This document shows, piece after piece, positions 61,085 to 64,000 of a stretch of DNA of 64,000 nt (the stretch's first letter is position 1; every line of letters begins with the position of its first letter). Below the pieces are notes generated by a model. That model was not told the origin of the DNA and did no database searches. It was given only the letters and a program-made list of their open reading frames with translations. Source of the stretch: Clostridioides mangenotii TR (GTDB lineage Bacteria > Bacillota > Clostridia > Peptostreptococcales > Peptostreptococcaceae); the NCBI RefSeq assembly GCF_000498755.1, contig NZ_AXUS01000012.1, positions 31,060-95,059 of the forward strand, read 5' to 3'. The position numbers and the translations under genes were made by a program.

Positions 61085-62299
61085 TTAAACGCTTAAACCT
61101 GCTAAATATCCAGTGGAAAAAGCTATTTGTAAATTGTAACCACCAGTTTCTGCATCGATATCGATTACTTCTCCTGTAATATACAAATTGTCTATTTTTT
61201 TAGACTCCATAGTAGAAGAATCTATCTCTTTTACAGAAACTCCACCAGAAGTTACCATTGCGGTATTCAGACCAGTTGTACCGTCACATACTAATTTCAT
61301 ATTCTTTATTTCTTCAATAATCATCTGCTCTTCAGATTTTGTCATCTCAGCTGCTTTTTTATCTGATAGATTTAATTTTATAATTATTTCTTTAGAGAAG
61401 TTTTGTGGTAAAATTTCTTTTAAATTGTTTACTATATTCCTACTAGGTTGTTTTTTAATTATATCTATTATCTCTGCGCCTGAAGTCTCTGGTAGGAAAT
61501 CAATAGTTAACTCTACTTCATTTTCTTCTAACATTTTATTGATATATGAAGAAACTTTTAATATACATGGTCCTGTGATTCCAAAATGGGTAAATAGCAT
61601 ATCTCCCACTTTGTGGAATTTTTTCTTTTTTACCTTCCACATTACATCTACATTTTTCATAGATACTCCCTGAAGATTTTTAATCCACTGATCTTTTATT
61701 TTAAGTGGCACTAAAGCTGGATATATTTTCTTGATATCATGACCGTACTTCTCCAATACACTGAACATAGATCCATCCGATCCTGTATGGGTATAGCTCA
61801 TACCACCTGTAGAGACAATCACTTTGTCTGAGTAGATTTTTTCTCCTGAATCAAGTATAACTCCTGCGACTTTAGAATTTTCTACTATAAAATCCTCTAC
61901 TTTTTTGTTGTACATGATTTTAACTTTGTTATTTATAAGTATCTTATTTAAAGTATCTATTAATTCCACTGATTTATCATTTTTTGTATAAACTTTAAAA
62001 TCATTATCTTCTTCAACCTTGTACTCAAGACTATTTTCTTCAAAAAATGAAATTAAATCCCTGTTTGTGAAAGTATAAAAACTACTGTACAAGAACTTCT
62101 TATTGGTAACTATTTTATCAAAAAAATCTTCTATTTCTCTGTAGTTTGTAAAATTACATCTTCCTCCGCCTGTGGCCTTAAGTTTTCTACCGAGTTCTCC
62201 ATTTCTCTCAAGTAAAACAACTTCATGACCATTTTTTGCAGCAGTTATGGCAGACATGATTCCAGACGGCCCACCACCTACAACTAATATTTTAGACAT
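61085..62299 (-). CDS. NAD(P)/FAD-dependent oxidoreductase, BaiN/HI0933 family
   Basis: A 404-residue flavoprotein. N-terminal FAD motif ILVVGGGPSGIMSAITAAKN, the family hallmark LGRKLKATGGGRCNFTNYRE, and the C-terminal LYITGEVIDIDAETGGYNLQ with IAFSTGYLAG. HI0933-like enzymes include the bile acid reductase BaiN of Clostridium scindens, but most members are uncharacterised. Here it lies in the conserved phosphatase-cmk-plsC-ispH neighbourhood, so a housekeeping role is more likely than bile acid metabolism. Confidence 0.9.
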   Translation of the reverse strand: MSKILVVGGGPSGIMSAITAAKNGHEVVLLERNGELGRKLKATGGGRCNFTNYREIEDFFDKIVTNKKFLYSSFYTFTNRDLISFFEENSLEYKVEEDNDFKVYTKNDKSVELIDTLNKILINNKVKIMYNKKVEDFIVENSKVAGVILDSGEKIYSDKVIVSTGGMSYTHTGSDGSMFSVLEKYGHDIKKIYPALVPLKIKDQWIKNLQGVSMKNVDVMWKVKKKKFHKVGDMLFTHFGITGPCILKVSSYINKMLEENEVELTIDFLPETSGAEIIDIIKKQPSRNIVNNLKEILPQNFSKEIIIKLNLSDKKAAEMTKSEEQMIIEEIKNMKLVCDGTTGLNTAMVTSGGVSVKEIDSSTMESKKIDNLYITGEVIDIDAETGGYNLQIAFSTGYLAGLSV

Positions 62300-62338
62300 A
62301 AAATTCTCCTCAAAATCTATTATTATAAAACTAATTCT

Positions 62339-62983
62339 CTATTCTAAAGCTGAGTTGCTTATATTTGTATGATTTGTTAAATGACTTGTATCATTCATCT
62401 TTTCAACAACTGGTCCATAATCTTTAAATTCTACTATATTAAGAGCTGTATTGTCCTGCTTAATTCTGTATACATTTTCCATTCCTGAGTTGAGGAAAGA
62501 TAAAAGCATCACACGAAGCGTTATTGAATGCGTTACAAGTACAATGCGCTTATTATCGTATTTTTCATTTATTCCTTCAATAAATTCATCTACTCTTTCC
62601 TTGATTAAATGTAGAGTCTCACCACCAGGTATATTCACTAAATGTGGCTCATTTCTCCAAGTATTATAAATCTCTGCATAGTCTTTTTGAATTTCCTTTA
62701 TAAGTAGACCTTCCCAAACTCCAAATCCCATCTCTCTAAGACCATCCGTTTTCTCTACTTTCAATCCAAGTCTATTTCCCACTATTTCTGCTGTCTGAAC
62801 TGCTCGTCCTAAATCACTTGTAAAAACATAATCTATATTGTGATCAACTAAACTGTCAGCTAGTTGTTTTGCTTGGCTTTCTCCACTTTCTGTTAAGTCA
62901 GAGTTACCATGACCTTGAGTTTTTCCTTGTATATTCCAGTTTGTCTGTCCATGCCTTACTATATAAAATATATTTCCCATCAT
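62339..62983 (-). CDS. Histidine phosphatase family protein (phosphoglycerate mutase-like)
   Basis: A 214-residue protein: catalytic motif FYIVRHGQTNWNIQGKTQGH, DLTESGESQAKQLADSL, FTSDLGRAVQTAEIVG, and the second His in VLVTHSITLRVMLLS. It resembles CobC/PhoE-type broad phosphatases more than true phosphoglycerate mutase. AGGAGGAA leads to two adjacent ATGs (62983 and 62980); the second has better spacing. First gene of the run toward ispH. Confidence 0.88.
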   Translation of the reverse strand: MMGNIFYIVRHGQTNWNIQGKTQGHGNSDLTESGESQAKQLADSLVDHNIDYVFTSDLGRAVQTAEIVGNRLGLKVEKTDGLREMGFGVWEGLLIKEIQKDYAEIYNTWRNEPHLVNIPGGETLHLIKERVDEFIEGINEKYDNKRIVLVTHSITLRVMLLSFLNSGMENVYRIKQDNTALNIVEFKDYGPVVEKMNDTSHLTNHTNISNSALE

Positions 62984-63102
62984 TTCCTCCTAATTTAAAT
63001 CAATTTAAATAAATATGTATTATTATTTAACACTTCATTATACCATAAAAGCAAGTTATTAAAAATTTAAGTCCACAATGTTCTAATAAATCACCTCTTC
63101 TA

Positions 63103-63765
63103 TTAATATTCTTTCTTAGTTAGCCATAAATTGTAATTTATCATAGTATCTTGTAAGCTACCTATAAATCTACTTACATGAAATCCATAGCAAACAGCAT
63201 GATGAACCTGTATTGACAGTGGTAGCATAATCTTTTCATTTTGCTCGAAGTACTTCCCTATTGTAAATATAGGTAACAAAAACCTACTATCTGCAAAAAT
63301 ATTAAGATTAAATCCTGTAAAACTCACCCAAGGTAAACTTGAAATAGGAAAGACATTTTGAGGTGTATTCAACTGTGGAGTTAATTTCTTAGAATCTTTG
63401 TATAAATCTACTTCTTTGTTATAATTCTCGTAGAATTTATTAAAGCTATCATCGTACTTAACCCATATATCAGAAAAAGTCTCAGTCTCCTTGTTAAATA
63501 TAGTAAAGCTTGGGTTTATTTCATCCCAAAACCCCAATCTACCGTTGACATAATAAGTTCTGAATTCACTGTAATTGTTAACGACCTTTGCAATTGCATA
63601 TATAATTGATGGATAAAACTTCAAATTGTTAGACTTTATGTATTTTAAAGATTTTGTTATATCTATGTTTGATGTAACACTAAATGTGCACCTTACATTA
63701 TTTAAATAATGATTGTAATGTTCTTTCCTATTCCAATCTTCTATATTTATTAAATTAAACTTTAT
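63103..63765 (-). CDS. Type A chloramphenicol acetyltransferase-like protein with AUA start and altered active site
   Basis: The full-length frame gives about 220 residues, the normal CatA size. It starts at ATA (63763-63765) four to five bases after GGGAGG: (M)KFNLINIEDWNRKEHYNH, then RCTFSVTSNIDITKSLKYIK and FYPSIIYAIAKVVNNYSEFR. An open frame from 63624 alone would lack the N-terminal 47 residues. The active site reads HHAVCYGFH where CAT enzymes have HHAVCDGFH, so Asp199 (CAT numbering) is Tyr. Catalytic His is present. These two changes suggest weak or lost activity. Confidence 0.8.
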   Translation of the reverse strand: MKFNLINIEDWNRKEHYNHYLNNVRCTFSVTSNIDITKSLKYIKSNNLKFYPSIIYAIAKVVNNYSEFRTYYVNGRLGFWDEINPSFTIFNKETETFSDIWVKYDDSFNKFYENYNKEVDLYKDSKKLTPQLNTPQNVFPISSLPWVSFTGFNLNIFADSRFLLPIFTIGKYFEQNEKIMLPLSIQVHHAVCYGFHVSRFIGSLQDTMINYNLWLTKKEY

Positions 63766-63840
63766 TTTTACCTCCCAAAAGTCTTTTTATTTCAAAAATC
63801 TATATTTTCTAAACTATTACTAATTACCGATCTTTTAAAC

Positions 63841-63870
63841 AACATTTGAGGAATAATATTACTATTCCTC
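63841..63870. promoter_or_regulatory. Hairpin and -10 box upstream of the cat gene
   Basis: TGAGGAAT pairs with ATTCCTCA around a 9-base loop, about 80 bases upstream of the cat start on the minus strand. A -10 box TATAAT lies just before it (63879-63884 on the plus strand as ATTATA). It may be an attenuator, as many cat leaders have, or just the 5' end of the mRNA; no leader peptide was identified. The window ends at 64000 without another gene. Confidence 0.4.
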
Positions 63871-64000
63871 AAAACTTTATTATACCAGATATAGATATAT
63901 TTTTTTGCAGTTGTTGTATTATGTATATAAAAAATTTATAAATTTATCATAAAGAACGATATTAGAACTAAGCACATATAGACAATCTGTTATATATATT

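Noticed and set aside
1..64000. CRISPR arrays, rRNA, tRNA genes and IS elements
   Set aside because: No regularly spaced repeats, no conserved rRNA or tRNA blocks and no transposase reading frames were seen on either strand.

Overview
The window is AT-rich DNA with dense, mostly co-directional genes. It looks like one chromosome segment of a low-GC, anaerobic, spore-forming Clostridia species, probably of the Peptostreptococcaceae (Clostridioides-like) group. Pointers are the end of a hybrid-cluster protein gene (hcp), spoVS, strong AGGAGG-type ribosome binding sites, lysine and SAM-I riboswitches, corrinoid methyltransferase genes of acetogen type, and an accBCDA operon. The family-level assignment is inference. 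No rRNA, tRNA or CRISPR array was seen.

Layout. 1-3.2 kb: hcp end, then a lysine riboswitch with terminator that controls a YfcC-type permease and an M20 peptidase. 3.3-10.3 kb: nhaA, a terminated non-coding transcript candidate, an L,D-transpeptidase, an HxlR regulator divergent from cupin and VOC genes, a frameshifted CPBP protease and a second M20 hydrolase. 10.3-14 kb: SsuBC-like and FetAB-like ABC transporters, with a frameshifted zinc-ribbon gene and an S66 peptidase remnant between them. 14.2-20.7 kb: SPL-type radical SAM protein, a MotA/ZorA-like plus MotB/ZorB-like ion-channel pair, an MBL-fold lipoprotein, a Dabb protein with an apparent AUC start, lexA with an SOS box, and a tyrosine recombinase. 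20.7-21.9 kb is decayed, gene-free DNA. 21.9-32.5 kb: M50-like membrane protease, spoVS, accBCDA, and a three-gene corrinoid/UroD-type methyltransferase cluster set between two diverged copies of the accB promoter region; then membrane, LRR and HesB-like proteins.

32.7-45.5 kb: YitT protein, GNAT, a solitary integrase with altered catalytic residues, B3/B4 protein, the shikimate operon aroB-aroA-aroC-chorismate mutase (aroA and aroC both frameshifted), ilvE, corA, ftsH and a MarR regulator. 45.8-49.8 kb: metA, metY under a SAM-I riboswitch, PadR, and a Vat-type xenobiotic acetyltransferase. 50-54.7 kb: GntP permease, PdxA-family dehydrogenase, four-carbon acid sugar kinase and DeoR regulator, which together fit a D-threonate-type catabolic operon. 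54.9-57.2 kb: bioY-bioB-bioD. 57.6-63 kb: ArsP_2 metal exporter, then phosphatase-BaiN-cmk-plsC-ispH. 63.1-63.8 kb: a catA-type chloramphenicol acetyltransferase with an AUA start and a changed active-site residue.

Two themes stand out. First, broken or unusual reading frames: four single-base frameshifts in short homopolymers (CPBP, zinc ribbon, aroA, aroC) and two near-cognate start codons (AUC, AUA). This is either real decay and recoding or partly sequence error. Second, accessory modules: the ZorAB-like pair and the methyltransferase insertion with duplicated flanks are the best candidates for less-described biology.
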